Of a stretch of DNA of 64,000 nucleotides, positions 53,970 through 62,744 are shown piece after piece. Position 1 is the stretch's first letter, and each line of letters opens with the position of its first letter. Source of the DNA: Vibrio hepatarius (GTDB lineage: Bacteria; Pseudomonadota; Gammaproteobacteria; Enterobacterales; Vibrionaceae); contig NZ_LHPI01000001.1 of the NCBI RefSeq assembly GCF_001274785.1, positions 1,021,878 to 1,085,877 of the forward strand, in the 5' to 3' direction. The notes beneath the pieces were generated by a model that was not told where the DNA came from, ran no database searches, and saw nothing but the letters and a program-made list of their open reading frames with translations. The translations under genes and the position numbers were made by a program.

Positions 53970-54331
53970 TTGCCAAGCCTAAAGCTTTGATTTGAAGTTG
54001 ATTGCCGCTTTGCCAACACTGTTTTTACGTGCTTTGAAAAACTCAAATCAGGCGTAGTTTCAAAGCGCCTGTCACTGAAACCACTTGGGACACAAAGCGC
54101 AGTAGAAAACGGATTAACAACACCAAAAAGCGCCTTTGGACAAACAATGTTACAGAGCTAACTTTCAACATATAAACCGATTTCTGAAACGGAAAATCCA
54201 ACCACAAAAGAAACCTGAGAACGATTTTCACAAACCCGAGCGATTCAAAATTGAAGTACGAAACCCCACCAAAAACACACTGATTTTAACTCTAAACATT
54301 CTGCTTTAGCTGCGTTTTTCTCGTTGGCAAC
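53970..54331 (-). repeat. Repeated ORF-less cassette, copy E
   Basis: Ends intact. Hairpin CAGGCGT/GCGCCTG with one U-G closing pair. The frame open in copy C is stopped by TAG at the same codon as in copy B. Confidence 0.88.
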
Positions 54332-54454
54332 TAACGCCGCGTTAAGTAGTGAGCAACGCCACCACGAAACTTAACCATACCACCGTAAACACAAAACCCA
54401 ACGATGGAATGAAAAATGCCAAGCGTTGGGAATCTGTCTTAAACGCTTTGTTAG
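54332..54454 (-). repeat. attC site 28
   Basis: GCGTT/AACGC class. Closes the 201-residue membrane-anchored cassette. Confidence 0.92.
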
Positions 54455-54462
54455 GCTTTTTG

Positions 54463-55068
54463 TTACCACAATCGCTTTTTCTCTAACGTAGTGCCCGTTA
54501 ATAGCTTGTAGGAATCATTTAAGTACCCATAATAATCAGCTTCTTCTTCAGACAAGCCACATAAGAAGCCTTTTGTGATTTCAGGTGTAGGTGCAAGATC
54601 TTCGCCGCTGAGGTAGTCTAAAAGTGTATCTCGATAGTGATTTAATTCTCTAGTTTTAGTATACGTTGCACTGATCGCTTCAAATAATTTTTCATCAAGT
54701 TCAGCTATCGAGACTAAAAGCTTTTCATAGACAGAGAAGTCGAACCGGAATATTCCCGACCCAGAGTGCCCATCTTCAAGTTCGGCATGATAATGCTCCA
54801 AACCATTCCGAGCGATAATCAATGAGTATTCAACTTCTTTTTGTTCATCTGTATACTCTTTAATCTCTTTTAGTACATTGAAAACCGTCAAAAGAGCCCA
54901 ATGATTCCGTTCTAGTTCTTCTGCTAGTAGTAACTTGATTGCTCTAGTTTTCCTTTGTTTTTCACGATATTTTTTAACAAGATCAACGCATTCTCTTAGA
55001 ATAAAGAGTGATATAGCTACCACAACTGTTACTGGTAGCAATGTACCTATCTTATGTAGCCAATCCAT
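54463..55068 (-). CDS. Single-helix membrane protein with helical cytosolic domain
   Basis: 201 residues; GAGGAG seven bases before the ATG. One membrane helix (LLPVTVVVAISLFIL, 10-24), a basic stretch (KKYREKQRKTR), then an all-helical domain of about 160 residues. Similar in plan to the genes at 56614 and 60775 but not in sequence. Not recognised. Confidence 0.65.
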   Translation of the reverse strand: MDWLHKIGTLLPVTVVVAISLFILRECVDLVKKYREKQRKTRAIKLLLAEELERNHWALLTVFNVLKEIKEYTDEQKEVEYSLIIARNGLEHYHAELEDGHSGSGIFRFDFSVYEKLLVSIAELDEKLFEAISATYTKTRELNHYRDTLLDYLSGEDLAPTPEITKGFLCGLSEEEADYYGYLNDSYKLLTGTTLEKKRLW

Positions 55069-55108
55069 TCATGTACTCCTCAATCATGAATATTAACGAT
55101 GGAAAGCC

Positions 55109-55234
55109 TAACGCCGCGTTAAGGGGTGAACAACGCGATGCCACCCAACTTAAGCCATTGTGCCATAAACACAAAAGCTAAGCTTTGAAACAAAACTGCC
55201 AAGCGTTGAGAATCCCTCTTAAACGCTTTGTTAT
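55109..55234 (-). repeat. attC site 29
   Basis: GCGTT/AACGC class. Core provides the DUF2569 gene's stop. Confidence 0.92.
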
Positions 55235-55731
55235 GTACGTACTTTTATAAACGTACTTTTTGACCTTTGAGAGAATAAAAGATAGGGAGACCAAACACAT
55301 AAGGTAAACAAGCTACGCACCACTTCTTGCGTTGTTTCAGAGTCAAACACTTCCATTTCTGGTAACACTATAGATACAAGATACGCATCTATCAGGATAA
55401 AGGCCGTAGAGGTTATGGCCAACCCAAGATACCACTTAGGAAATACCGACCTTTTCGTAAAAAATAGGTAAGCCAAATAAATTCCCAAGAATGCAAACAG
55501 TAGATTACCCACTATTTCTCCGATTATGATAGGTCCCCAAAGCGGTGAGTAGATCTCACTATCATAAGTCGTAAGCACCTCCCACGTTCCATCAATAAAA
55601 ATTGAAGGATAAGTAACACCCACAAAATACAACAATCTAACAGGTGCGATGACAACACCAATAGCGATAAGGATTAGCCAACCACCAATTTTTAGTGGCT
55701 CATTTCTTTCAGATACTTCCGTTGTTTCCAT
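55231..55731 (-). CDS. DUF2569 membrane protein
   Basis: 166 residues, four helices. The opening PLKIGGWLILIAIGVVIAPVR and the central NLLFAFLGIYLAYLFFTKRSVFPKWY fit DUF2569, a membrane family of unknown role that recurs in Vibrio cassettes. Confidence 0.78.
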   Translation of the reverse strand: METTEVSERNEPLKIGGWLILIAIGVVIAPVRLLYFVGVTYPSIFIDGTWEVLTTYDSEIYSPLWGPIIIGEIVGNLLFAFLGIYLAYLFFTKRSVFPKWYLGLAITSTAFILIDAYLVSIVLPEMEVFDSETTQEVVRSLFTLCVWSPYLLFSQRSKSTFIKVRT

Positions 55732-55749
55732 ACTTTACTCCTAAGTACA

Positions 55750-55871
55750 TAACGCCGCGTTAAGTAGTGAGCAACGCAGCCACCTAACCTAAACCATTAC
55801 ACCTTAAACACAAAGCTCAATTTAAACTGAGAATGCCACGCGTTGTGAATCTGCCTTAAACGCTTTGTTAT
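55750..55871 (-). repeat. attC site 30
   Basis: GCGTT/AACGC class. Closes the 198-residue HEPN-like cassette. Confidence 0.92.
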
Positions 55872-55876
55872 AAATA

Positions 55877-56473
55877 CTATTTCGTAAATTCTGGAAATAT
55901 GCGCTCGACTTCGTGCCTTAAGGGAGCGAAAAAGAACTTTTGCCCCAGTAAAACTAAACATTCAACCTCTGGGTCTAATAGTTTAAATATTTTTCCGGTC
56001 GGACTATCCGCTAACTCATGTGAACCTATGATTGGCGACGGGAAAAAAGACCCTGCCATTTGAGTGAGTAAGTATGTGTCCATTTTTTCATCGAAGTGCT
56101 CCCAGGCATTTCTAAGTTCGCGATTTGCTAAAGGTGAGTCATCTGTAAGCTTGTACAGATTCTTCAAGTATTCACCTCTCTGCATTCTCAACGCTCTTTG
56201 CTGTTTGTCTTTCTTACGCCCAGATGGTGAAGGCCAAAAATATCTTGATAATGCCCCAACGTGAAGAATAGCTTCCTGTACCTCACTAATTAGTGTTGAA
56301 GCGTCATTTGTTTGGGTAAGTAGATAGTCATATTGTTTGAAGGCGGCGATAGCTCTTTCGGCAGAATATCTTACAGAGTATGTATAAAACAAATTATGCA
56401 TTGGCTGTACCCCACCACACTCAAGTGTAATAGCTGCTCTTCGCTCCAGTTCTTCATTATCAATTTCTACCAC
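55877..56473 (-). CDS. Helical protein with HEPN-like RNxxEH motif
   Basis: 198 residues, mostly helical. LANRELRNAWEHFDEKMD contains R-x4-H, the RNase motif of HEPN proteins, in the extended form RNxxEHFDE seen in many unnamed proteins. If HEPN, it would be a stand-alone RNase-like or sensor protein. No antitoxin is seen beside it. Confidence 0.55.
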   Translation of the reverse strand: MVEIDNEELERRAAITLECGGVQPMHNLFYTYSVRYSAERAIAAFKQYDYLLTQTNDASTLISEVQEAILHVGALSRYFWPSPSGRKKDKQQRALRMQRGEYLKNLYKLTDDSPLANRELRNAWEHFDEKMDTYLLTQMAGSFFPSPIIGSHELADSPTGKIFKLLDPEVECLVLLGQKFFFAPLRHEVERIFPEFTK

Positions 56474-56491
56474 AATTCTTCCTCGTATTTA

Positions 56492-56612
56492 TAACGCCCG
56501 CTTAAGTGGTGAGCAACACTACCACGACACTCAATTATTGCACCGAAAACACAAAAGCCGATTCAAACCAAAACCGCCGAGCGTTGCGAATCCGTCTTGA
56601 AGCGTTTGTTAT
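56492..56612 (-). repeat. attC site 31
   Basis: CGCTT/AAGCG class. Closes the 181-residue membrane-anchored cassette. Confidence 0.92.
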
Positions 56613-56613
56613 A

Positions 56614-57159
56614 TTAATTTAGTTCCGCTTGGACTTGAGACCAAAATTGATTGGCCACTTCAATGAATTGTGCTCGATTTTGGTCCAAATAAGACAGGTA
56701 GTCTCTGTCATTTATATTTGTATCGATGGCACTAACGATTAAGTCTTGAGTTAATTTTTCAATGACTAACTTAATGTCAGTATCCGTATCTAACATTAAA
56801 ATTAACCGACTTCGTAGAGAGTACGCTTGCATTTGAAGAAGGTCGAATTGACCTTTCTCGAAACTATGATTGTTGAAGCAAGATTTTATATGAGTACAAA
56901 CACCTATAAATTCTGATGCGGTCTCTCTAAACTCTTTTAGCCATTCGTAACGAAGCTCCGATAGCTTTGCTCGGTTCTGAGATTCTTGGTTCTTACGAGT
57001 TATGTAAACAACAGCAGCAGAAGTGAAAATGCTGCCAATACCAATAAGAGCAGTAATGATTATAGATGGATAGTGCGGGCTAATTGAAACAAGAAATTCA
57101 GATGCAGTGGGATCAATTGGAGCATTCGCAATTACTACTCTATCTATTAAATTTGCCAT
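56614..57159 (-). CDS. Single-helix membrane protein with helical cytosolic domain
   Basis: 181 residues. Short outer segment, one membrane helix (IIITALIGIGSIFTSAAVVYI, 33-53), then RKNQESQNRAKLSELRYEWLKEFRE and a helical domain. This resembles a widespread unnamed family with the RxxWLxxLR pattern after the helix. Function unknown. Confidence 0.65.
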   Translation of the reverse strand: MANLIDRVVIANAPIDPTASEFLVSISPHYPSIIITALIGIGSIFTSAAVVYITRKNQESQNRAKLSELRYEWLKEFRETASEFIGVCTHIKSCFNNHSFEKGQFDLLQMQAYSLRSRLILMLDTDTDIKLVIEKLTQDLIVSAIDTNINDRDYLSYLDQNRAQFIEVANQFWSQVQAELN

Positions 57160-57184
57160 AAATACCTAACTCAAAAAATTAATA

Positions 57185-57307
57185 TAACGCCGTATTAAGG
57201 TGTGAGCAACGCTACCACTAAACCTAACGATACCACCGTAAACACTAAACCCAACGATGGAATGAAAAATGCCAAGCGTTGGGAATCACTCTTAAATGCT
57301 TTGTTAG
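57185..57307 (-). repeat. attC site 32
   Basis: GTATT/AATGC, a GCATT-class variant with one wobble. Closes the lipoprotein cassette. Confidence 0.9.
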
Positions 57308-57316
57308 GCAAACGCG

Positions 57317-57985
57317 TTATCGAAAGTTTTTGAGTACTTTGTATTTAACACTATGGTTATTTGCCTCAATAATCTCTACTTGAGCACCTTTATACCCGAT
57401 TACTTTTGATGAATTTAAGTCATATTCAACATCATTTGTAAACGCAGCTCGTGCTTGACCATTGCTAAATTCGCGATAGCTAATATTGATTTTATTACCA
57501 ACTTTACCGGAATAGAGTAGTGTCTGTTGAAAAGATAGCATGTCGTTCGTTGTATGCTTGATATTTTTAAACTCAGCAGATGTACACACCGTGCCTCCTA
57601 AAGTAGAAACGCCACAAATTTCTCGGGTTTTCTGATCTACGTACATGCCACCATAAGGGTCTGCTAATGCGCTTGCTTGAACCATACCGTATTGTGTCGG
57701 TGTATAGAAAATTTTATTTTGGCTGTGTCCTATTTGCGTATAAATGCCCGGAGAAAAAGTGTAACCACCGAGCACACCTACGGAGGTGCTGTGCTTCAAA
57801 GATATCGCATTCACTGTGGTTTGCTTTCCTTTCGCTAGCATTTCATCACCCACATAAGCTACAGCCTCAACACCAATCGGCGGGTGATCAATAAGTGTTT
57901 CTTCAACACCTCCACCATTATGTTTTAGTGAAGTACAGCCAGATAAAACGCTAAAGCTAGCTAAAACCAGCAGAATATTTCGCAT
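57317..57985 (-). CDS. Putative lipoprotein
   Basis: 222 residues. Signal peptide with lipobox LSGC (Cys16), so it is lipid-anchored, probably in the outer membrane. Mature region is beta-rich, with Cys pairs in REICGVSTLGGTVCTS. Family not recognised. Confidence 0.68.
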   Translation of the reverse strand: MRNILLVLASFSVLSGCTSLKHNGGGVEETLIDHPPIGVEAVAYVGDEMLAKGKQTTVNAISLKHSTSVGVLGGYTFSPGIYTQIGHSQNKIFYTPTQYGMVQASALADPYGGMYVDQKTREICGVSTLGGTVCTSAEFKNIKHTTNDMLSFQQTLLYSGKVGNKINISYREFSNGQARAAFTNDVEYDLNSSKVIGYKGAQVEIIEANNHSVKYKVLKNFR

Positions 57986-58070
57986 AAATTTGCCCTTTAT
58001 ACTTTATGGGATGAAAGTCCATATAATAACCAAGTTCAATCAGACATACGATAAGTTTGAATAGTTTGCC

Positions 58071-58191
58071 TAACGCCCGCTTAAGTGGTGAGCAACGCTA
58101 CCACGACACTTAATTATTACACCGTAAACACACAAGCCGATTCAAACCAAAACTGCCACACGTTGCGAATCCGTCTTAAAGCGTTTGTTAG
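58071..58191 (-). repeat. attC site 33
   Basis: CGCTT/AAGCG class. Core provides the GNAT gene's stop. Confidence 0.92.
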
Positions 58192-58667
58192 GTTTGTTTG
58201 CCTATGTTCCGAGCAATCATCAACACTTCATCGGCCGAATATAAATTGGAAATTGTCGTCTCGACTTCAGCGCCTAAAGTGCTTTTATATAGTTCTTGAG
58301 CATAATTATCAGCTCTTGTAGTAACTAACACGTGCTTCAAAATTGATTGTTTAAGAGCAAGCTGATTTTTTACCTGAGGCAATGATTCGACGATCAGCTT
58401 TCGACCAATACCATTTCCCTGAGAATTCGGCATGACGGCTAGTTGCTCTAATTCCAAAACGGCTTCAGGACGAAAGCCACTTTTCTGTACCCAAATAATA
58501 TAACCGACGATTTCATTATCAATATCAGCTACATAAATCAAGTAACGTGGGAAGGCATTCAAATTACATTCTAACCATTCATTTGAGTAGTTTTGCCTAA
58601 CAAACGCAGACTTATGAACGAGAGCTGCACTTGGTAAATCCTTTTCCGTCATTAAACGAATGATCAA
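58188..58667 (-). CDS. GNAT-family N-acetyltransferase
   Basis: 159 residues. MIIRLMTEKDLPSAALVHKSAF start, central strand YIIWVQKSGFRPEAVLELEQLAV, motif A MPNSQGNGIGRKLIVES. GNAT genes are the commonest enzymes in Vibrio cassettes. Substrate unknown. Confidence 0.88.
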   Translation of the reverse strand: MIIRLMTEKDLPSAALVHKSAFVRQNYSNEWLECNLNAFPRYLIYVADIDNEIVGYIIWVQKSGFRPEAVLELEQLAVMPNSQGNGIGRKLIVESLPQVKNQLALKQSILKHVLVTTRADNYAQELYKSTLGAEVETTISNLYSADEVLMIARNIGKQT

Positions 58668-58695
58668 ATTGACCTCCTGATATCGACAATAAACC

Positions 58696-58817
58696 TAACG
58701 CCCAATTAAGGGGTGAACAACGCCACCACCCAACCTAACAAACTGCACCGAAAACACTACATTTGAAGTAAAAGCAAAAGTGCCTAGCGTTGTGAATCCC
58801 TCTTAAATTGCTTGTTA
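58696..58817 (-). repeat. attC site 34
   Basis: CAATT/AATTG class. Closes the 111-residue membrane protein cassette. Confidence 0.92.
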
Positions 58818-58823
58818 TATGCA

Positions 58824-59159
58824 TTACTCGATTAGATTTTCCAAGTTCCACAGTGCTGCAAAGCAACTTAACCCAAAACCTATATATTTAAATACGTTAC
58901 GAAAAATCCTATAACCACGCTCATTATTCCGTTCATCGTAGTGGTCAACAATCACAGAGATCATGACAATACATCCACACACGAATGCGCCATACATTAG
59001 CCACGCTGGTTCATTGCTAAAATGAACACCACCACGTTTTGCAGGAATGTATAGATAGTTTTTATATAAACCGTAGCCACCGTAGACAGTTAGAAATACA
59101 GATAAAAGAGCACAAGCTACCCGCTCTGATAGTGCGATCTTATTCGGAGTATAATCCAT
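58824..59159 (-). CDS. Membrane protein, hypothetical
   Basis: 111 residues from the ATG at 59159 with AGGAGG six bases upstream; the frame runs back into attC 35. Two or three helices (RVACALLSVFLTVYGGYGLY, LMYGAFVCGCIVMISVIV). Not recognised. Confidence 0.62.
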   Translation of the reverse strand: MDYTPNKIALSERVACALLSVFLTVYGGYGLYKNYLYIPAKRGGVHFSNEPAWLMYGAFVCGCIVMISVIVDHYDERNNERGYRIFRNVFKYIGFGLSCFAALWNLENLIE

Positions 59160-59175
59160 ATTTGCCTCCTGCATA

Positions 59176-59298
59176 TAACGCCGCATTAAGGGGTGAACAA
59201 CGCAAACCACCCGACCTAAACCATTGTGCCGTAAGCACTAAAGCTGATTCAAACCAAAACTGCCAAGCGTTGTGAATCCCTCTTGAATGCTTTGTTAT
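59176..59298 (-). repeat. attC site 35
   Basis: GCATT/AATGC class. Core provides the VOC gene's stop. Confidence 0.92.
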
Positions 59299-59654
59299 AC
59301 GCGGGCTTCCGACCAAACTGCGAACTCATTACCACTTGGTTCTAGAAAATGAAAACGGCAACCGCCAGGAAATTCGAATATAGGGCGAATGATTTCACCA
59401 CCACTTTGAACGACTTTATTTAGAGTACCTTCAACGTCAGAGCTGTAGAATACTAAAAGTGCTCCACCCGTATTAGTTTGGCTGCAGCAATCAGATTTGA
59501 AGAAACCACCGTCTAATCCCTGATTTGAAAAAGCTGTATATTCAGGTCCGTAGTCGACAAACTCCCAACCGAAAACTGAAGAGAAGAATGATTTTGTCGA
59601 CTCTAAGTCTTTTGCGCCAAACTCAACATAATTAAGTTTTTCATGCTGATTCAT
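59295..59654 (-). CDS. VOC-family (glyoxalase-like) protein
   Basis: 119 residues. Begins KLNYVEFGAKDLESTKSFFSSVFGW and ends FHFLEPSGNEFAVWSE, the two beta-alpha-beta repeats of the vicinal oxygen chelate fold. Could be a lyase, dioxygenase or binding protein; metal ligands are not fully clear. Confidence 0.83.
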   Translation of the reverse strand: MNQHEKLNYVEFGAKDLESTKSFFSSVFGWEFVDYGPEYTAFSNQGLDGGFFKSDCCSQTNTGGALLVFYSSDVEGTLNKVVQSGGEIIRPIFEFPGGCRFHFLEPSGNEFAVWSEARV

Positions 59655-59689
59655 TTCCTTGCTCCTTTTTGATTGTCCTGATAAGCGTA

Positions 59690-59810
59690 TAACGCCCTGT
59701 TAAGGGGTGAGCAACGCAATACCAAAGCCGCCGCATACCACCTTAATCACAAAAACCAACGCATAGTAAAAATGCCACGCGTTGCGAATCCCTCTTGAAC
59801 AGTTTGTTAT
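59690..59810 (-). repeat. attC site 36
   Basis: CTGTT/AACAG class. Closes the PGY-repeat cassette. Confidence 0.92.
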
Positions 59811-59817
59811 GTGTGTT

Positions 59818-60138
59818 TTACTCTGGTTTAGGCATAGTTACATCACGAGCACCGAAAGGTAATGGTGAATAACCTGCAAATCCGGGATAGCCAGGGTATC
59901 CTGGATAACCGGGGTAACCAGGATAGCCCGGATATCCGCGATAAGGTTTGGAACTGAAATGATACAAGCGATTGCCGTTGGTAATAGTACCTAGGTAATC
60001 TCCATCAGTAGTCACCACATCATCGTCTCCCCAAGGTAACCAAGCAACCCAGTCAGCGTCTGAATTGTATACATTTTTACCAATTCGAAAGCCTAACCAA
60101 TCGCCAGAAGAGTCAAATAGATGCTGTATTTTAGACAT
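59818..60138 (-). CDS. 4-fold beta flower-type protein with PGY repeats
   Basis: 106 residues from the ATG at 60138 (GAGAGGG upstream; frame opens at 60177). Repeating beta units (SSGDWLGFRIG, NVYNSDADWVAWLPW, TTDGDYLGTITNG) followed by six tandem YPG units and a PLPFGARDV tail. I recall this combination as the 4-fold beta flower family. Function unknown; the repeats may bind surfaces or other proteins. Confidence 0.72.
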   Translation of the reverse strand: MSKIQHLFDSSGDWLGFRIGKNVYNSDADWVAWLPWGDDDVVTTDGDYLGTITNGNRLYHFSSKPYRGYPGYPGYPGYPGYPGYPGFAGYSPLPFGARDVTMPKPE

Positions 60139-60232
60139 AATCCCTCTCCAATATTGTGAAATAATACATAACTGCATTATGCAACTAGATTTAGGTTAAT
60201 TTTGAGAGTTAGCTTGTAGTTCGTGAAACACA

Positions 60233-60354
60233 TAACGCCCAATTAAGGTGTGAAGCACGCTACCACGATACTTAATTAGAACACCTTAATCACTAAACTT
60301 GACCCAAGCCAAAAATGCCAAGCGTGCTGAATCACTCTTAAATTGTTTGTTATA
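60233..60354 (-). repeat. attC site 37
   Basis: CAATT/AATTG class. Closes the barstar cassette. Confidence 0.92.
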
Positions 60355-60359
60355 GCGCA

Positions 60360-60626
60360 TTAGTTCCAATCTACTCTGGTACCTATATTTGGATACTCTC
60401 GGCTCAAGTCATCAAAACAACTTTTTAAAGATTCGAAACTCTCTGGGTGAGCTGACTTCAAATGACTAGAACCTACAAACTCTATGACTTTAGGCAAATC
60501 CGAATCACAAAGGCAATCCCAAAAAGCATCCCAGTTTTTTCCATAATAATCTGGAAAACCAAAGCAATTAGCCATTAATTCATGAAGTTGATTTTCGTTC
60601 TCGATCATTATTAAATCAATGCGCAT
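60360..60626 (-). CDS. Barstar-family RNase inhibitor (orphan)
   Basis: 88 residues from the ATG at 60626 (AAGAGGG upstream; frame runs into attC 38). NQLHELMANCFGFPDYYGKNWDAFWDCL is the barstar core, in which the helix and Asp residues plug a barnase-like RNase. No RNase gene accompanies it, so it may protect against toxins from other cells. Confidence 0.87.
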   Translation of the reverse strand: MRIDLIMIENENQLHELMANCFGFPDYYGKNWDAFWDCLCDSDLPKVIEFVGSSHLKSAHPESFESLKSCFDDLSREYPNIGTRVDWN

Positions 60627-60657
60627 AATCCCTCTTCTGATAAATACCGCTGCGCTA

Positions 60658-60778
60658 TAACGCCCTGTTAAGGGGTGAGCAACGCAATACCGATGCCGCA
60701 GCATACCACCTTAAACACAAAAACCAACGCATAGTTAAAATGCCACGCGTTGCGAATCCCTCTTGAACAGTTTGTTAT
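60658..60778 (-). repeat. attC site 38
   Basis: CTGTT/AACAG class, nearly the same as sites 36 and 39. Core provides the next gene's stop. Confidence 0.92.
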
Positions 60779-61284
60779 GTTTTGTGCCCGAACCTCTTAA
60801 CCAAACCAGAACAAATCACGGCTAACTTAGCGTCACTGTCCACAACATGTTGACGAGCGTCTTCAAATAAACAATACACTTCACCTTCGTCACAAGCCAT
60901 ACCTTTCTCTAAAACGTCTAGGACTCGCATATTCCACATATGGTAATCATTCGGGTCAAAACCTGAGTCTTGAAAGTATAGCCCTACGATTAACTCCATT
61001 TGACGGATATTAGCCATCAAGCGCCGTCTGTGTTCTCGACTTACTGTCGGGTAGTCAGCTCTTTGACTTTGTATATGATCTAGGATTTCAGTACATAGAT
61101 CGGTGTACTCGATTGATAATTGAGCCAACTCTTCAATCTTTTTGAGTAAATATTCTTGACGCGCTCTACGTTGGGAAAAATACTGATTTGTAAGCAAAAC
61201 ACCAACGGCTAGTAATGCAGAGAAAACGAAAGTAATCAGCTTAACTTGGTCTTCCTTAGCCGAAAATAGTTCTATTAAGTACAT
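60775..61284 (-). CDS. Single-helix membrane protein with helical cytosolic domain
   Basis: 169 residues. One membrane helix (LITFVFSALLAVGVLLTNQYF, 16-36), basic QRRARQEYLLKKIEEL, then helices. Third member of the same architecture in this array, after 54463 and 56614. Not recognised. Confidence 0.65.
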   Translation of the reverse strand: MYLIELFSAKEDQVKLITFVFSALLAVGVLLTNQYFSQRRARQEYLLKKIEELAQLSIEYTDLCTEILDHIQSQRADYPTVSREHRRRLMANIRQMELIVGLYFQDSGFDPNDYHMWNMRVLDVLEKGMACDEGEVYCLFEDARQHVVDSDAKLAVICSGLVKRFGHKT

Positions 61285-61301
61285 TTAATCCTCGAAAAAC
61301 A

Positions 61302-61422
61302 TAACGCCCTGTTAAGGGGTGAGCAGCGCAATACCGAAGTCGCCGCATACCACCTAAAACACTAAAACCAACGCATAGTGAAAATGCCACGCGTTGCGAA
61401 TCCCTCTTGAACAGTTTGTTAG
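61302..61422 (-). repeat. attC site 39
   Basis: CTGTT/AACAG class. Core provides the next gene's stop. Confidence 0.92.
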
Positions 61423-61997
61423 GGTAATTTACCCTCGTACTTCAAACCCGTAGCGTCAATTGAGTCGCTTAAAAGGTTGTCCTCATAGATGTAGAGGTCG
61501 TCAAAATCCAAATTATCCAAGAAATGCTCGCAAAAAAAATGCACCATTAAAGGATCGATAACTTGGATGCAAAAACGGAATACTAGATCATTGAAATCAT
61601 CATCAGGTACAGCTAAATGCTGAATACGGTTTCGCTGTTCACCCATTTCTCTATAAACATCGAGATGCTTGATTTCATAACCAGTAGCAGCCCATAACAA
61701 ATCCGGAAGCTTACTATATTGAACAGTTTTAGCTTTAGCCATCAACTGAGAAGTTGTAAGTCGTTCTTCGGTATTTTGAGATAGTTTCGGCAAATCCGTG
61801 AAGATTAACAGCGGATGCTCTTGAGCAATCGCCGACTTTATTAAAATCTCAGCAGCCTGAGCAACATGTAAGACACCCATCGATGACCAAAATGGATTCC
61901 TCATGCCAGTAAAAATCACATGCTCTATACCGTGAGCCAATAGATATTTTCCAAGACCATACATGTGGCCTGATATTTTTCGAACTTCAACGTCCAT
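61419..61997 (-). CDS. HEPN-like helical protein
   Basis: 192 residues. Begins with a long helical segment (HVAQAAEILIKSAIAQEHPLLIF), typical of HEPN proteins that have a helix then a loop, and carries GEQRNRIQH, an R-x4-H motif, at about 122-130. Could be a stand-alone HEPN RNase or ligand-binding protein. Stop from attC 39. Confidence 0.6.
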   Translation of the reverse strand: MDVEVRKISGHMYGLGKYLLAHGIEHVIFTGMRNPFWSSMGVLHVAQAAEILIKSAIAQEHPLLIFTDLPKLSQNTEERLTTSQLMAKAKTVQYSKLPDLLWAATGYEIKHLDVYREMGEQRNRIQHLAVPDDDFNDLVFRFCIQVIDPLMVHFFCEHFLDNLDFDDLYIYEDNLLSDSIDATGLKYEGKLP

Positions 61998-62017
61998 AAG
62001 ACTTCCAACAATTACCC

Positions 62018-62143
62018 TAACGCCGCGTTAAGGGGTGAACAACGCTATACCACCCGACTTAATCCATTGTGCCATAAACACAAAAGCTAAACTTTGAACC
62101 AAAACTGCCAAGCGTTGAGAATCCCTCTTGAACGCCTTGTTAG
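62018..62143 (-). repeat. attC site 40
   Basis: GCGTT/AACGC class. Belongs to copy F. Confidence 0.92.
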
Positions 62144-62506
62144 TTGCCAGGCCTAAAGCTTTCATTTGAAGTCAATTACCGCTTTGCCAACACCCATTTT
62201 TCGTACCTTGAAAAACTAAAATCAGGCGTAGTTTCAAAGCGTCTGTCACTGAAACCATCTGGGATTCACAACGCCGTAGAAAACGGACTTTTTACACCAA
62301 ACAAACCTTTTGTAACGACAAGGCAGCAGAGCAGGTTTTCAACAAGCTAATCGATATCTGAAACAGAAGAACCAAACCGCACAAGAAACCAAAGCACGAT
62401 TTTCACAAACCCCAAAAACTAGAAATTGAAATACGAAAACCTCGCCAAAAACACACGACATTGGCCCTAAACATTCTTCTTAGGTACGTTTTTCCTCGTT
62501 GGCAAC
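62144..62506 (-). repeat. Repeated ORF-less cassette, copy F
   Basis: Left end TTGCCAG (one change), right end TTGGCAA. Hairpin CAGGCGT/GCGTCTG with two G-U pairs. Middle third most like copy D (TGTAACGACAAGGCAGCAGAG). Confidence 0.86.
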
Positions 62507-62628
62507 TAACGCCGCGTTAAGTGGTGAACAACGCGACCACTAAACCTAAGCTATTGTACTTTAAACACTTAAGCTGACTTGAACTGAAATCGCCAAGCGT
62601 TGTGAATCCGCCTTAAACGCCTTGTTAT
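62507..62628 (-). repeat. attC site 41
   Basis: GCGTT/AACGC class. Belongs to the DUF3012 cassette, whose gene is inverted. Confidence 0.92.
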
Positions 62629-62678
62629 ATTTGTTGTTCGGTGAACTAACTCTTTGTTATCAATTACTAATAACTTAT

Positions 62679-62707
62679 TTGACATTAACTGATATTACAC
62701 ATTTAAT
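62679..62707 (+). promoter_or_regulatory. Sigma-70 promoter of the DUF3012 gene
   Basis: TTGACA (62679-62684), 17 bp, TTTAAT (62702-62707): a perfect -35 and five of six -10 bases at ideal spacing, facing right. Confidence 0.75.
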
Positions 62708-62744
62708 GAATCAAATTATATACGATATGAAAGGAGTTATTATC

